Shown here in pieces: positions 8,185-18,100 of a stretch of 34,578 nucleotides of DNA. The translations under genes were made by a program, and so were the position numbers. Position 1 is the stretch's first letter, and every line of letters begins with the position of its first letter. The notes beneath the pieces are model-generated. The model saw only the letters and a program-made list of their open reading frames with translations, was not told where the DNA came from and ran no database searches. Source of the stretch: an uncultured Spirochaetales bacterium (lineage in GTDB: Bacteria > Spirochaetota > Spirochaetia > Sphaerochaetales > Sphaerochaetaceae); NCBI GenBank assembly GCA_934247875.1, contig CAKQJZ010000012.1, positions 1 to 34,578 on the forward strand, given 5' to 3'.

Positions 8185-9228
8185 ATGAAGAAAGAAAAAC
8201 GTATTACAATTGCTGACATTGCACGCATTAGCGGGTACTCAAAGACTGCCGTTTCCTTTGCATTCAATTCTCCTGAGAAAATCGGAGCGGAGGCATGTGC
8301 TCGTATATTAGAAGTTGCTAAAGAATACGACTTCGTACCGAATCCTCTTGCCAGGTCCTTATCTTTAGGAAAACATAAAGCAATTGGATTCCTGCTTCCA
8401 CAAGATATCAACAAAGCACTAAGCAACCCATACATTCTAGAAGTAATAAAGGGAATAGGAACTGTATGCCAGGATAAAGGCTACATGCTCACTATTATCC
8501 CACCTCTTCATAACTCAATTCCAGAGGCTGTAAAGAACGCAACAGTCGATGGAATCATAACAATGGGCTTCTTTATCGATCTTGGAATAAGCGACATTCT
8601 GCGTCAGCGCAAGCTCCCTGTAGTTGCTATCGATGGAGAGGCCAATAAAGATGCTTCATCTGTCACAATCGACGATGAAGAAGCAGCTTTTATGCAGATG
8701 AACAGCGTGCTTAAGCTAGGACACAGAAGAATAGCTGTTGTCACACTTCCTCACGAAGCTTTTGCAAGCAAAGATAACGCTAAGGAATCGAGATCAATCG
8801 AGAAGCGTAAAGCAGGATACAGAAGAGCATTGAAGAGCTACGGCCTATCATGGGACGAAGCAATCTCAGAGTACGACTCTGAAGTATCATATAGCGCAGG
8901 AATAGCACTAGCTAAAACATTAACTGATAATGAATCCAGACCTAGTGCTGTAGTAACTATGTCAGATATCGTTGCTATTGGCCTTATTCAAGGTCTTAAA
9001 GACAACAATATCATGCCAGGTAAAGATATCGCTATAGTAGGCTTTGATGGCATTGATGAAGGTGGCCTGACAGATCCTCCACTTGCTACTATCTCGCAGC
9101 CAGGAGATGAGAAAGGAAGAATAGCAGCAGCACTTCTATTCCAGAGTTTAGACAATGAAGAGTCAAATTCGAATATTCTTATGCCTTGCAAGTTCATTGC
9201 AAGACCATCACTTGGAGAGACAATATAA
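8185..9228 (+). CDS. LacI-family transcriptional regulator of the maltodextrin operon
   Basis: 347 residues from the ATG at 8185, chosen because GGAG lies 7 bases before it; an upstream in-frame TTG at 8164 would add seven unlikely residues. The N-terminal helix-turn-helix (ITIADIARISGYSKTAVSFA) and hinge helix (NPLARSLSLGKH) are standard, followed by a periplasmic-binding-protein-like effector domain with VDGIITMG, AVVTMSDIVAIGLIQGL and IAIVGFDGIDE. It probably binds the AAACCGGTTT palindrome at 4990 and is released by a maltooligosaccharide or related sugar; both points are inference. Its gene lies between permease and malQ, so it is made only at operon level. Confidence 0.9.
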   Translation: MKKEKRITIADIARISGYSKTAVSFAFNSPEKIGAEACARILEVAKEYDFVPNPLARSLSLGKHKAIGFLLPQDINKALSNPYILEVIKGIGTVCQDKGYMLTIIPPLHNSIPEAVKNATVDGIITMGFFIDLGISDILRQRKLPVVAIDGEANKDASSVTIDDEEAAFMQMNSVLKLGHRRIAVVTLPHEAFASKDNAKESRSIEKRKAGYRRALKSYGLSWDEAISEYDSEVSYSAGIALAKTLTDNESRPSAVVTMSDIVAIGLIQGLKDNNIMPGKDIAIVGFDGIDEGGLTDPPLATISQPGDEKGRIAAALLFQSLDNEESNSNILMPCKFIARPSLGETI

Positions 9229-10746
9229 ATGAATATTGATTACAACCGCTACAGTGGTATTCTATTGCATGTCACTTCCCTTCCATCCCCATATGGTATT
9301 GGTGATATGGGAGAAGGTGCATACCGCTTTATAGATAAACTCAATGAAATCGGAGTAACTCATTGGCAGATACTTCCACTAGGCCCTACTGGCTATGGAA
9401 ACAGCCCATACTCTCCTCGTTCAAGCTTTGCAGGCAATGAGCTCTTGATCTCTCCAGATACGCTGAAAGATGCAGGCCTTCTGACTCAATATGAAGTTGA
9501 TTCACATCCTGTCTTCAAAGCAGACAAAGTTGAGTTCAATTCTGTAATTTCATGGAAGCTGCCTCTATTGAAGCTAGCAGCTCGCCGCTTTATCGAAAAT
9601 GGCGGCAAAAACAAAAAAGCTTATAAAGAGTTTGTTCGCTCATCTTCTTATTGGCTAGAAGACTATGCACTCTTCATGGTTCTTTATGAAAAGTACAATG
9701 ATGCCAGATGGCAGCTTTGGGAAGAAGGAGAAAAGAACAGAGACTCACTGACACTGAAAAAGCTCAAAAAAGACAAAGCTGAAGAGATTGATGAATGGTA
9801 CGCTCTTCAATATTTCTTCTTCTCTCAATGGAGCGCATTGAAAGAGTACGCCAACTCATTCAATATCTCAATAATCGGTGATGCGCCAATATTCGCAGGT
9901 GGCGACAGCGCAGACACGTGGTCACATCTTGAAATATTCAAAACAGATGAAGAAGGCCACTATAGCTCAGTCTCAGGTGTTCCACCAGATAACTTCTCTG
10001 CAGATGGACAGCTTTGGGGAACTCCTGTTTACAATTGGAAGAAACTTCAGGAAACAGGATACGAGTGGTGGTTTAAACGCATAAAGCATCTATTAACACT
10101 TACAGATGTTTTGAGAATCGATCATTTCAGAGGCTTTGATGCATGCTATGAAATCAAAGCAGGATCCAAAAACGCTAAGCATGGCAAATGGGTCAAAGTT
10201 CCTGGCGTAGATTTCTTCAAGACACTTTCTGCTACAATGGGAAAACTGCCAATCATAGCAGAGGATCTTGGCTGGATGACTCCATCTGTCAATAAGCTCA
10301 GAAAGAGCAACAAGCTTCCAGGAATGAAGATAGCAGAGTTTGGCTTTACAAAGCTCGAAGATGGCACTTACAACTCAAAAGATGACTTTCTGCCACATAA
10401 CTATGAACGCGACTATGTAGCTTATACAGGCACACATGATAATGACACTGTAAGAGGCTGGTTCGAGAGCTTAGCTGATGATGAGAAGCACATAGTAAGA
10501 GAGTATCTTGAGTCAAATGATGATGAGATAGTATTCCGCTTGATTGATGCTGTTCTGAAATCACATGCAGACTGGGCAATCATTCCAATGCAAGACATTC
10601 TTGAAAAGGATGGAAGCGCAAGAATGAACTACCCTTCTACCTGCAATGATGATAACTGGAGCTGGAGAATGAAGAGCGAAGAACTTGATGATTTCAGATT
10701 GCTCTACTTCTCTCATCTAGTACGAATAAGTGGCAGAAATAAGTAA
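9229..10746 (+). CDS. malQ: 4-alpha-glucanotransferase (amylomaltase)
   Basis: 505 residues, a GH77 enzyme that transfers glucan chains between maltooligosaccharides and releases glucose. The start of the fold, YSGILLHVTSLPSPYGIGDM, and the three catalytic acids are present: the nucleophile in VLRIDHFRGF (D298), the acid/base in IIAEDLGW (E345) and the stabilising Asp in GTHDNDTVRGW (D404). The ATG directly follows the regulator's stop codon, with GGAG about 11 bases upstream. It completes an uptake-and-breakdown operon. No terminator follows; the stop is only 5 bases before the first unit of a 32-bp repeat block. Confidence 0.95.
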   Translation: MNIDYNRYSGILLHVTSLPSPYGIGDMGEGAYRFIDKLNEIGVTHWQILPLGPTGYGNSPYSPRSSFAGNELLISPDTLKDAGLLTQYEVDSHPVFKADKVEFNSVISWKLPLLKLAARRFIENGGKNKKAYKEFVRSSSYWLEDYALFMVLYEKYNDARWQLWEEGEKNRDSLTLKKLKKDKAEEIDEWYALQYFFFSQWSALKEYANSFNISIIGDAPIFAGGDSADTWSHLEIFKTDEEGHYSSVSGVPPDNFSADGQLWGTPVYNWKKLQETGYEWWFKRIKHLLTLTDVLRIDHFRGFDACYEIKAGSKNAKHGKWVKVPGVDFFKTLSATMGKLPIIAEDLGWMTPSVNKLRKSNKLPGMKIAEFGFTKLEDGTYNSKDDFLPHNYERDYVAYTGTHDNDTVRGWFESLADDEKHIVREYLESNDDEIVFRLIDAVLKSHADWAIIPMQDILEKDGSARMNYPSTCNDDNWSWRMKSEELDDFRLLYFSHLVRISGRNK

Positions 10747-10751
10747 AAACC

Positions 10752-10829
10752 TGGAATTTTGTGATATTTCCACATAAAAACATTGGAATTATGTGATTTT
10801 TCAGCTAAGAAACGTTGAAATTTTGTGAT
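10752..10829 (+). repeat. Three tandem units of exact 32-bp period upstream of the first ATPase
   Basis: A 14-base core occurs three times: TGGAATTTTGTGAT (10752-10765), TGGAATTATGTGAT (10784-10797) and TGAAATTTTGTGAT (10816-10829). The starts are exactly 32 bp apart. The two 18-base spacers are also related (11 of 18 identical: a TTTC near the left, AAAC near the right), so these are diverged 32-bp units rather than isolated sites. The period equals about three helical turns, placing all cores on one DNA face. The block begins 5 bases after the malQ stop, and its last unit overlaps the probable -35 of the ATPase gene. Confidence 0.85.
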
Positions 10830-10844
10830 TAGCTATACTATCCT
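10815..10844 (+). promoter_or_regulatory. Candidate promoter of the first ATPase gene
   Basis: TTGAAA at 10815-10820 and TATCCT at 10839-10844 are 18 bases apart and would start transcription near 10851, at the ATG. TATACT at 10834-10839 is a better -10 but lacks a -35. Either way the leader is at most about 6 bases. The -35 lies in the third 32-bp repeat unit, so a repeat-binding protein could repress the gene. Confidence 0.4.
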
Positions 10845-10851
10845 TATATAT

Positions 10852-12207
10852 ATGGAATATAAGCTCAAGCGCAAAATCGACGATTATCTGATTAACTGGA
10901 AACGAAATCCAGATAGACTTCCACTAATTATAAAAGGTGCTCGACAGATTGGAAAAACAACATCAATCGAGCACTTTGCAAAAAGCTACAAGCACTTAGT
11001 GGAGATAAATTTCATAACAGAGCCTCAGTACTCAAAAATATTCTCATCAGGGTATTCTCCGGATATTGTTATCAGGGAAATCTCCTTTATAAACCCAGGA
11101 TTTGAGTTCGTACCAAATGAAACTCTTATTTTCTTTGATGAGATGCAAGCCTGCCCTGACGCTGCAACTTGCCTCAAGTTTTTCAAGCTAGATGGCAGAT
11201 ATGATGTGATTTGCTCCGGCTCGCTTCTAGGAATCAGCTATGAAGAAATAACATCGATAAGCGTTGGATATAAAGAAGACTATGAGATGCGATCTTTGGA
11301 CTTTGAGGAATTTCTTTGGGCAAAAGGATACTCACAAGAACAAATTGAAACAATATATACACACATTAAGACGCTTGAACCATTTTCAGAAACAGAGTTC
11401 AACGTCTGGATGAATGCATTTAGAGAATACATGATTACAGGTGGAATGCCACGTATTGTATGCAAGTTCGTTGAGCAAAAGAACTTCTCAGGTCTTTTGA
11501 AGGAGCAGATCCAGATACAGAAAGCATATGAAGAAGATATCATAAAATATGCAAAAGGACTTGATAAAGCAAAAATAAAGAACATATACAATCATATCCC
11601 TGTCTTTTTAGCAAAAGAGAACAAAAGATACCAAATTACAAAAATCGAGAAAGGTGCTAGAAACAGGGAATATATTGGTACTGTCGACTGGCTGAAAGAT
11701 GCAGGGATAATCAATGTATGCTACAACTTAGCTGAGCCAGAGCTTCCTTTAAAAGGCAACTATAACCCAACTGAATACAAACTATATTATAGTGATACTG
11801 GACTTCTTATAGCTTCATTAGATGAAGAAGCTCAATTAGATCTCAGGCAAAACAAGAACTTCAACACATATAAAGGGGCAATATATGAAAATATAGTTGG
11901 AGAAATGCTTGTTAAAGAAGGCTATGAACTTTTCTACTACAAAAACAAGAAGTCAACAATAAAGATGGATTTCTTCATCAGAGATGCTGATTCTCTTGTT
12001 CCTGTAGAAGTCAAAGCAACTGACAGAGCCTCTGCATCGCTTGTAAATCTCATAGAGAAAGAACAATACAAAGACATAAAATATGGGATTAAGCTATGCG
12101 CAAAGAATATCGGATTCAATGGCAAATTCTATACTTTCCCTTATTTCTGCACATTCTTGCTTAAGCGATACATGCTAGAGAGAATAAAAAGAGGTGCCAT
12201 ATCATAA
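10852..12207 (+). CDS. AAA ATPase with DUF4143-type nuclease-like C-terminus (COG1373-like)
   Basis: 451 residues from the ATG at 10852. An in-frame GTG at 10825 lies inside the third repeat and would add nine residues. Walker A is GARQIGKTT (29-37), Walker B is TLIFFDEMQA (91-100, D96/E97) and CSGSLLG (121-127) is the sensor-like strand. The C-terminal part fits a PD-(D/E)XK fold: E346 in YENIVGEML, D373 in IKMDFFI and a full E386-x-K388 in VPVEVKAT, so the nuclease-like site looks intact. COG1373 proteins are widespread, often in several copies per genome, and their role is unknown. The gene follows malQ but has its own repeat block and promoter; its 3' end contains the convergent efflux-operon terminator. 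Confidence 0.85.
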   Translation: MEYKLKRKIDDYLINWKRNPDRLPLIIKGARQIGKTTSIEHFAKSYKHLVEINFITEPQYSKIFSSGYSPDIVIREISFINPGFEFVPNETLIFFDEMQACPDAATCLKFFKLDGRYDVICSGSLLGISYEEITSISVGYKEDYEMRSLDFEEFLWAKGYSQEQIETIYTHIKTLEPFSETEFNVWMNAFREYMITGGMPRIVCKFVEQKNFSGLLKEQIQIQKAYEEDIIKYAKGLDKAKIKNIYNHIPVFLAKENKRYQITKIEKGARNREYIGTVDWLKDAGIINVCYNLAEPELPLKGNYNPTEYKLYYSDTGLLIASLDEEAQLDLRQNKNFNTYKGAIYENIVGEMLVKEGYELFYYKNKKSTIKMDFFIRDADSLVPVEVKATDRASASLVNLIEKEQYKDIKYGIKLCAKNIGFNGKFYTFPYFCTFLLKRYMLERIKRGAIS

Positions 12208-12220
12208 GTACAGCACCTCT
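12181..12220 (-). terminator. Terminator of the RND efflux operon
   Basis: AGAGGTGC (12190-12197) and GCACCTCT (12213-12220) form a perfect 8-bp stem with a 15-base loop. Read on the minus strand it is followed by TTTTTATTCT, a good U-tract, 18 bases after the TolC-like stop. It lies within the last codons of the convergent ATPase gene. Confidence 0.75.
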
Positions 12221-12237
12221 GGTTCTGAGCTATTCAG

Positions 12238-13632
12238 CTACTCTAAGATACCTGCAAGGTATGCAAGAGTATAGATAGACTGAGATCTTGTAATCTTTTC
12301 CTGGAGAATGGTCATCTCTGCTGTGTTGACTTCAATCATCTGAGAAAGAACATCTGTCTTTGATATCTTACCTTGCTCTTTCTGAGTCTTCAGCAGCTCC
12401 AACCTATCGTTAGCTTCCTCAAGCTTCAAGTCATAGTATTCAAGCTTAGCATCCGATAGCTCAAGCTGAGTTATATTCTCCTTGCATGTGCTCTGAAGCT
12501 GCAATAGCGCAGAGTCATAATCAGCCTTAGCAGCAGCTATCTCGCTTTCTGAGTACTTAACATCATTAAGCTTCTTTCCTCCATCCCAGAGAGTTGCTTT
12601 GATGGCGAATGTTAAATAAACACCATAGTCATTCTTCCTGTACCAGTTAGTCTCAAGCAGAGGGAATGCAGAACCACCATAGTTCAAAGTAACCTGAATG
12701 CCAAAATCAGGCTTCCAATATAAGCTGTTCTTGGCAATCTTCTCTTTGAGCTTCAAAGCCTCTTGCTGATTAGCAAGCATAGAGAGAGGCGCAGAGTTCT
12801 CTCTTGTTGCAAGCTTATAAAGCTCATCATGATCGATAGATGCAATAGCATCCATCTCTTTATCATTGATGACATACTCAATCATATCACTTGTAAGCTC
12901 ATCACTGCCTATGATTGTCTTTATAGCCTGGATGTTATCTCTATATTGCTTCATAACTTCCTGCTCTTTCACATCAAGTTCCATAGCAGTGATCTTAGCT
13001 TTAGTAACATCCTGCTTTAACAGAACTCCATTGTTATAGGCATTCTGGCTAGTCTCAACAAGCTCATTCGCAATTGTTTTAGTCTCATTGAGCTTAGCAA
13101 TTACCTCATCCATGTACTTCATAGCAGTAAGTCTTGTCTTAAGCTCAACAGTGAGCTTATCAGACTTGTCTTGAATATCCATAGCTCTGATTTCAGCAAT
13201 CCTATTGTAGAGCTTTACAGAATCTGGAATCTTACCCCAAGTATATACAGGCTGGGTAATCGAAAGGCTTGCATTGTAGTAAGTGTTATCCATGCCCTTA
13301 TAAAGAGTAACATACTCACCTGCTGCAGCACCTGGGATTGTATATCCAAGCTGAGATGAAAGCTCATCAACACCCATAGTAATCTTGCCAATAGGAGGAT
13401 TAGGCATATATGTTGCAGTTATAGCAGAAGTAATCTCTGGCTGATAAGCAGCTTTGGCATTCTTAACATCAATAAGACTCTCTTTGTATACCTCTGCTGC
13501 CTTTCTAAGCTCTGGATTATTTCCATTCATTTCACTCCTAAGACGCTCATAAGTGTATGTGCTCTCATCCTCTGCAAACAGAGAGCATACCACTAAAAGA
13601 AGCAATAGGAGCATAGTACTAAACTTCTTCAT
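12238..13632 (-). CDS. TolC-type outer membrane efflux protein
   Basis: 464 residues, a usual length for the outer membrane efflux protein family. A signal peptide (MKKFSTMLLLLLLVVCSLFA, cleavage before EDEST) precedes two repeats of long alpha-helical coiled-coil segments (for example LKTRLTAMKYMDEVIAKLNE and the LKTQKEQGKISKTDVLSQMI region near the end), which build the periplasmic tunnel. The Gly/Asn-flanked YNNGVLLKQDVTKA and EQGKISKTDVLSQ stretches are the paired repeat signatures of the family. It is the last gene of the efflux operon, starting 9 bases after the lipoprotein stop with GAGGGCGAG as ribosome site, and provides the exit duct for the pump at 15195. Confidence 0.88.
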   Translation of the reverse strand: MKKFSTMLLLLLLVVCSLFAEDESTYTYERLRSEMNGNNPELRKAAEVYKESLIDVKNAKAAYQPEITSAITATYMPNPPIGKITMGVDELSSQLGYTIPGAAAGEYVTLYKGMDNTYYNASLSITQPVYTWGKIPDSVKLYNRIAEIRAMDIQDKSDKLTVELKTRLTAMKYMDEVIAKLNETKTIANELVETSQNAYNNGVLLKQDVTKAKITAMELDVKEQEVMKQYRDNIQAIKTIIGSDELTSDMIEYVINDKEMDAIASIDHDELYKLATRENSAPLSMLANQQEALKLKEKIAKNSLYWKPDFGIQVTLNYGGSAFPLLETNWYRKNDYGVYLTFAIKATLWDGGKKLNDVKYSESEIAAAKADYDSALLQLQSTCKENITQLELSDAKLEYYDLKLEEANDRLELLKTQKEQGKISKTDVLSQMIEVNTAEMTILQEKITRSQSIYTLAYLAGILE

Positions 13633-13641
13633 CTCGCCCTC

Positions 13642-15198
13642 TTAGTATTCAATTAATGACAAGTCAAAACTATCTGTTGTGCTGTTGACAGTGAAAGTTT
13701 TTGCTTCTTCTAGAGAAGAAGATGTGGTTGATGTTTTACGTGTAGTATATTTTAGTGATAGAGTAACATCATCAGATGTATAAGTATTTTCATTTACCCC
13801 TGTATACTTCAACTCAATTCTCTGCCCTGCTGCAACACCCTTGAACTGACCATTATATGTAACTACATTGCCTGATGAAGTTACATTATTAGGAGATGTA
13901 TATACATCGCTTCCAAGCTTAGTATCACCATTATAGATAGCAACAGGAATTCCATTATCTGTTGAAGCACCATATCCACTACCTGTTCCGATTGTTTTTA
14001 CAAGGTAGCCATAGAATCCTGATGAAGGTACAACCAATACTTTCTTCTTGAAATAAACATTATAAGTAACAGAGTCTTTGGAGCCATCTAGTGTTATAGT
14101 TTCAACTGCTCCTTCCTCATTTGGAGTTCCATTTTTTGCGCTCTTAGTCCAATACCAATTGTCTTTAGAACCTTCAGAGAACTTAAATGCCTCAAGCTTC
14201 AAGTCGCAGTTTTGTCCCTTCTTGTACTTAACATTAACAGTTGCAGATCCGCCAGTAACTGTTACAGTATCAGATTTGACAGTGTCTCCATCCCCATTCT
14301 TATATGACCACTTGAAGTCAATAGAGTCTGCAACATTTGTATCCTGGTTAACAGAGCTGCCATCTTTGAGCTTGATTGTTACAGCAACGCTCTTCCAATC
14401 ATTAGTGAAGTATAAGCTGGTGTTGTCATATGACTTTGAAGCTGTATTGTATGTCATAACCACTTCTTCACTTCCATCATAAGACCAATCAGAGTCGCCC
14501 TGGATGTCGTAGATAGTTACTTCTGGAGGTGTTGTTTCATCTTTATAGCAGACATTCAATGTATAACTGCCATTGGTTATAGATGATACAGTTCCTGTAA
14601 TATCACCATAGCCATCATTGTATTTATAGCGGAATGAGAAGCCACTAGTTGATGTAATAGTTGAGTCTGAACCAGTAGCAGTTGTGCTATTGTCGTCCTT
14701 ATCTTTGAACTTGATTACAAGGTTCTTGTTCGTTGTGATCTTATCAAGATAGACAACACCGAAGTTATTTGACTTATCAGACTGAACAGTCCTTCCTTTG
14801 ACTTTAGTAAGACCATAATCTTTATGGAATACCAAGAGATAGACTGTCTTACTGTCAGCATCCTTGCCATAAGCAGGATTCAGAGTCTTCCAACGAAGAG
14901 TTGCGATAGAGAATGAGCCATCTGCAGTGCTAGTCTTAGCTGAAGGCACTGAGTTATCTACAAACTCCCCCTTTCCGCTGCTGACCCAGCTATTATATGC
15001 ATTGTTCCAAGCACTCTCACTATCATATGCATATACCATAGCATCTCCAATTACACCTACATTAGTTGATGTAGCTGAGTTATTCGCAGTGCTTCTGTCC
15101 TTGACTGTGCCGCTGATAGCAGCATCAAAAACAGATGAACAACCTGTTAAACATAGAACCAATAAAATCAAAGCTGTAAGTACTAGGTTCTTCTTCAT
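13642..15198 (-). CDS. Large lipoprotein encoded inside the RND efflux operon
   Basis: 518 residues. A lipoprotein signal ends in VLCLTGC (lipid-anchor Cys20). Residues about 30-150 (SGTVKDRST... IGDAMVYAYDSESAW... ADGSFSIATLRW) resemble a carboxypeptidase-regulatory-like or similar beta-sandwich module; the rest is a Thr/Ser/Gly-rich series of beta-strand repeats with short KDG- or KSDT-type turns, looking like several Ig-like domains. I recognise no enzyme motif. Its ATG overlaps the pump's stop by 4 bases and has AAGGAG upstream, so it is cotranslated with the pump, and TolC follows after 9 bases. Its position suggests an envelope accessory of this efflux system; that is inference. Confidence 0.75.
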   Translation of the reverse strand: MKKNLVLTALILLVLCLTGCSSVFDAAISGTVKDRSTANNSATSTNVGVIGDAMVYAYDSESAWNNAYNSWVSSGKGEFVDNSVPSAKTSTADGSFSIATLRWKTLNPAYGKDADSKTVYLLVFHKDYGLTKVKGRTVQSDKSNNFGVVYLDKITTNKNLVIKFKDKDDNSTTATGSDSTITSTSGFSFRYKYNDGYGDITGTVSSITNGSYTLNVCYKDETTPPEVTIYDIQGDSDWSYDGSEEVVMTYNTASKSYDNTSLYFTNDWKSVAVTIKLKDGSSVNQDTNVADSIDFKWSYKNGDGDTVKSDTVTVTGGSATVNVKYKKGQNCDLKLEAFKFSEGSKDNWYWTKSAKNGTPNEEGAVETITLDGSKDSVTYNVYFKKKVLVVPSSGFYGYLVKTIGTGSGYGASTDNGIPVAIYNGDTKLGSDVYTSPNNVTSSGNVVTYNGQFKGVAAGQRIELKYTGVNENTYTSDDVTLSLKYTTRKTSTTSSSLEEAKTFTVNSTTDSFDLSLIEY

Positions 15199-18100
15199 TT
15201 CTCTATCTCCTTAGTTTCCTTTTCACTATTTTTTCTTCTATAAACTCTTCTGAGCTTAATGCGCTCCAGAATGTAGTAATAAACTGGCATTACGTAGAGA
15301 GTGATAATCATAGAAGTTGCAAGTCCTCCCATGATTACCTGCCCTAGCGGTGCGTAAATCTCAGCACCCTCACCCTTAGCTATAGCCATAGGAATAACGC
15401 CTAGAACTGTAGTAAGAGTTGACATCAAGATAGGTCTCAGTCTTGATGCAGAGCCTTCAGCTGTCTCTTTTTTCAGAATCTCACGCTCTTCTTCATAGGA
15501 AAGCAATCCAAGAGTCTCTGTGTACTCATCAAACTGGATTCCTTTCTCTTTAAGAGCAGATTCTCTATCGCTCTTTCTGACTTGGTTGACATAGTCAGCA
15601 ATGACAATACCGTTGTTAACGAGCATACCTACAAGCGATACAACACCGAGAATAGATACAATGCTCATGCTGCTTCCGAATGCTGAAAGAGCTACAACTG
15701 CTCCGATGATGCAGAATGGGAAGAGCAGCATAATCAAGAATGGCTGATCAAAGCGCTCGAATACTGCAACCATTACAAGGTATACCAAGAACATTGCAAT
15801 CAAGAGTGCCTGAACAAGCGGAGCCATAGAAGACTCTACAAGGTCTCCAAGACCACCAGTCTTTGCGCTTATTCCACTTGGAAGAGGATTCTCTTCAAGG
15901 AACTTGTTGATCTTCGCTGTTACACCATCTGTACTCTCAGTTGTAAGAGATGCAGTAATCGTGATTGATGTAGCTCTGTTATCATGGTTGATCTGAGATA
16001 GTCCCTGATCAAGCTTAAGAGTTGCAACATTTGAAAGTGGTATTGTAGTACCAGATAGCGAATGCACCTTGATATCATTCAGGCGATCAGATGTCAGAGG
16101 CTTATCCTGGATATCTGATGAGATGTGGATATCATATCTTGAATCTGTATCAGGATCTGTGAACTTGCCAATGTCTGTTCCATAGAAGAGGATTGCACTT
16201 GTAAGTCCAGCCTCATAAGCAGGAACTCCAAGAGATGACATATAGTCATATGTTCCATTGATTACAGCAGTCTTTGCATCGTTAGTTGCATTGATAGCAG
16301 TAGTCTTGACCTCTTTATATGTCAAAAGCTCATTCTCAATCTTCTCAGCCTCTGCATAAAGTGCATCTGGGTCATCTCCGATAAGAGTAAGGCCATAGCC
16401 ACCACCATCAGTGACAAGAGAAATAAGCCTATCAAAACCACCATTATCAACACTGATAGTCGCATCTGGGATAGCTGCGCTTACCTTCTCCTGGATATCA
16501 AGCATGATCTCATGAATATCTCTGTCTCTATCCTTGACAGGAAGCAGAACAGCATGAATTGCACCAGTGTTCTTTGAAGCCTGGCTCATTGGAGACATGT
16601 CCTTTCCTGAGAATACAACGTCTGTAACAAGCTCTGGAACGTTCTGGGCGACCATAGCCTCAATTCTGTTCATCACAGCCTCTGTATCATCAATAGAGTA
16701 TGTATCTGGGAACTTTACGTTTACATAGAAGTCTCCATTATCTGTTGATGGTATGAATGTGAATTGCATATTAGGCAGTACATAGAATGAAAGGAGCAGA
16801 ATCAGGAATGCAGCTACTAGCATGAATGGAGTGTGCTCCTCTGCAAAGTAGAGGCTTCTTGCATAGTGCTTCTCAAGCTTCTTGAGCCCTTTGACGATGA
16901 AGTTATCTCTTGCAGGCTTTCTCTTTACGTCATCTTCCTTCAATAGCTTCTTCATCAGGAAAGGAATGTAGATGATAGCTACTAGAAGGGAAGCAGATAG
17001 AGAAAGCATGAATGTAACAGATACATCCCTCAAAATCTGACCTACAAGACCTGACAAAGCAGCAATAGGTACGAATACTACGATTGTAGTAAGACCTGAG
17101 CCAAGTACAGATCCAATAACATCATCAGTACCTTTGAAGATAGAGTCATTTACGCTGTATAATGCCTTACCTTCCCCATCTGTCTGCTGATAGAATCTAT
17201 AAACCTGGTCAAGTACAAGAATAGCTGCACCAACTATATTTCCAAGCGCTACTACAATACCTGAAAGAGATAGGAGGTTTACTGTTATTCCAGCAAGCTT
17301 CATTCCGATGAAGGTAAAGAAGATTGAAAGCGGAATAGATAGGCCAATGATGATTGTTGCCTTCCAGTCTGAAAGGAATATGAAGATAACCAGAACTGCG
17401 ATTATGACACCAAGCACACCAGACTGAATAACAGTAGAAAGTGATGAGTTAACAAGCTTAGAGTCATCGCTGATCATGCTGATCTTGAGTGCGCCGCCAC
17501 TCTTAGCCTCTTCAGACGCTACAATCTCTTTTACTTTATCTGTAATAGCGATAGTGTTTCCGTCACTACGCTTGCAAATATCTACAGAGAGGACAGGCTT
17601 GCCATTCTTTGAAACTCTGTAGTCTCCTTCCTGGTAGCCGATTGTGATATCTGCAACATCCTTAAGCTTGATGATGCCGCCGTCTAATGAGTAACCAATA
17701 GGAAGGTTGCCAAGCTCTTCGATATCTGAGTAGTTGCCATCGAATTTAGCATCGATAGTAGTTCCCTGGAATGTTACGGAATCAAGAGGAATTGAGTAGT
17801 TTGAGTAGCTTAGCATCTGATAGACAGTCAGAGGAGAAATACCTCTTGAGTCCATATCATCCATTCTGAGCTTAACATCTACTCTAGCCTCTCTTAGGCC
17901 ATTGACAGTAATAGTTGAAACACCCTCAATCTGTGAAAGCTGAGGCTTGATTGTATTATCAACATAATCAGAGATTGCGTTGATATCGCCCCCCTCACTC
18001 TCGATTACGAAAGAAGCGATAGGCAGCATTGAAGTACCACCTACAAGTGCATAAGGGCGTCCTGAGATGCCAGCAGGCAAATCACTGATAAGGTTATCAA

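Noticed and set aside
10752..10829. The 32-bp repeats as a mini CRISPR array
   Set aside because: Only three units, the spacers are related to each other rather than unique, there is no cas gene in the window, and the repeats run into a promoter.
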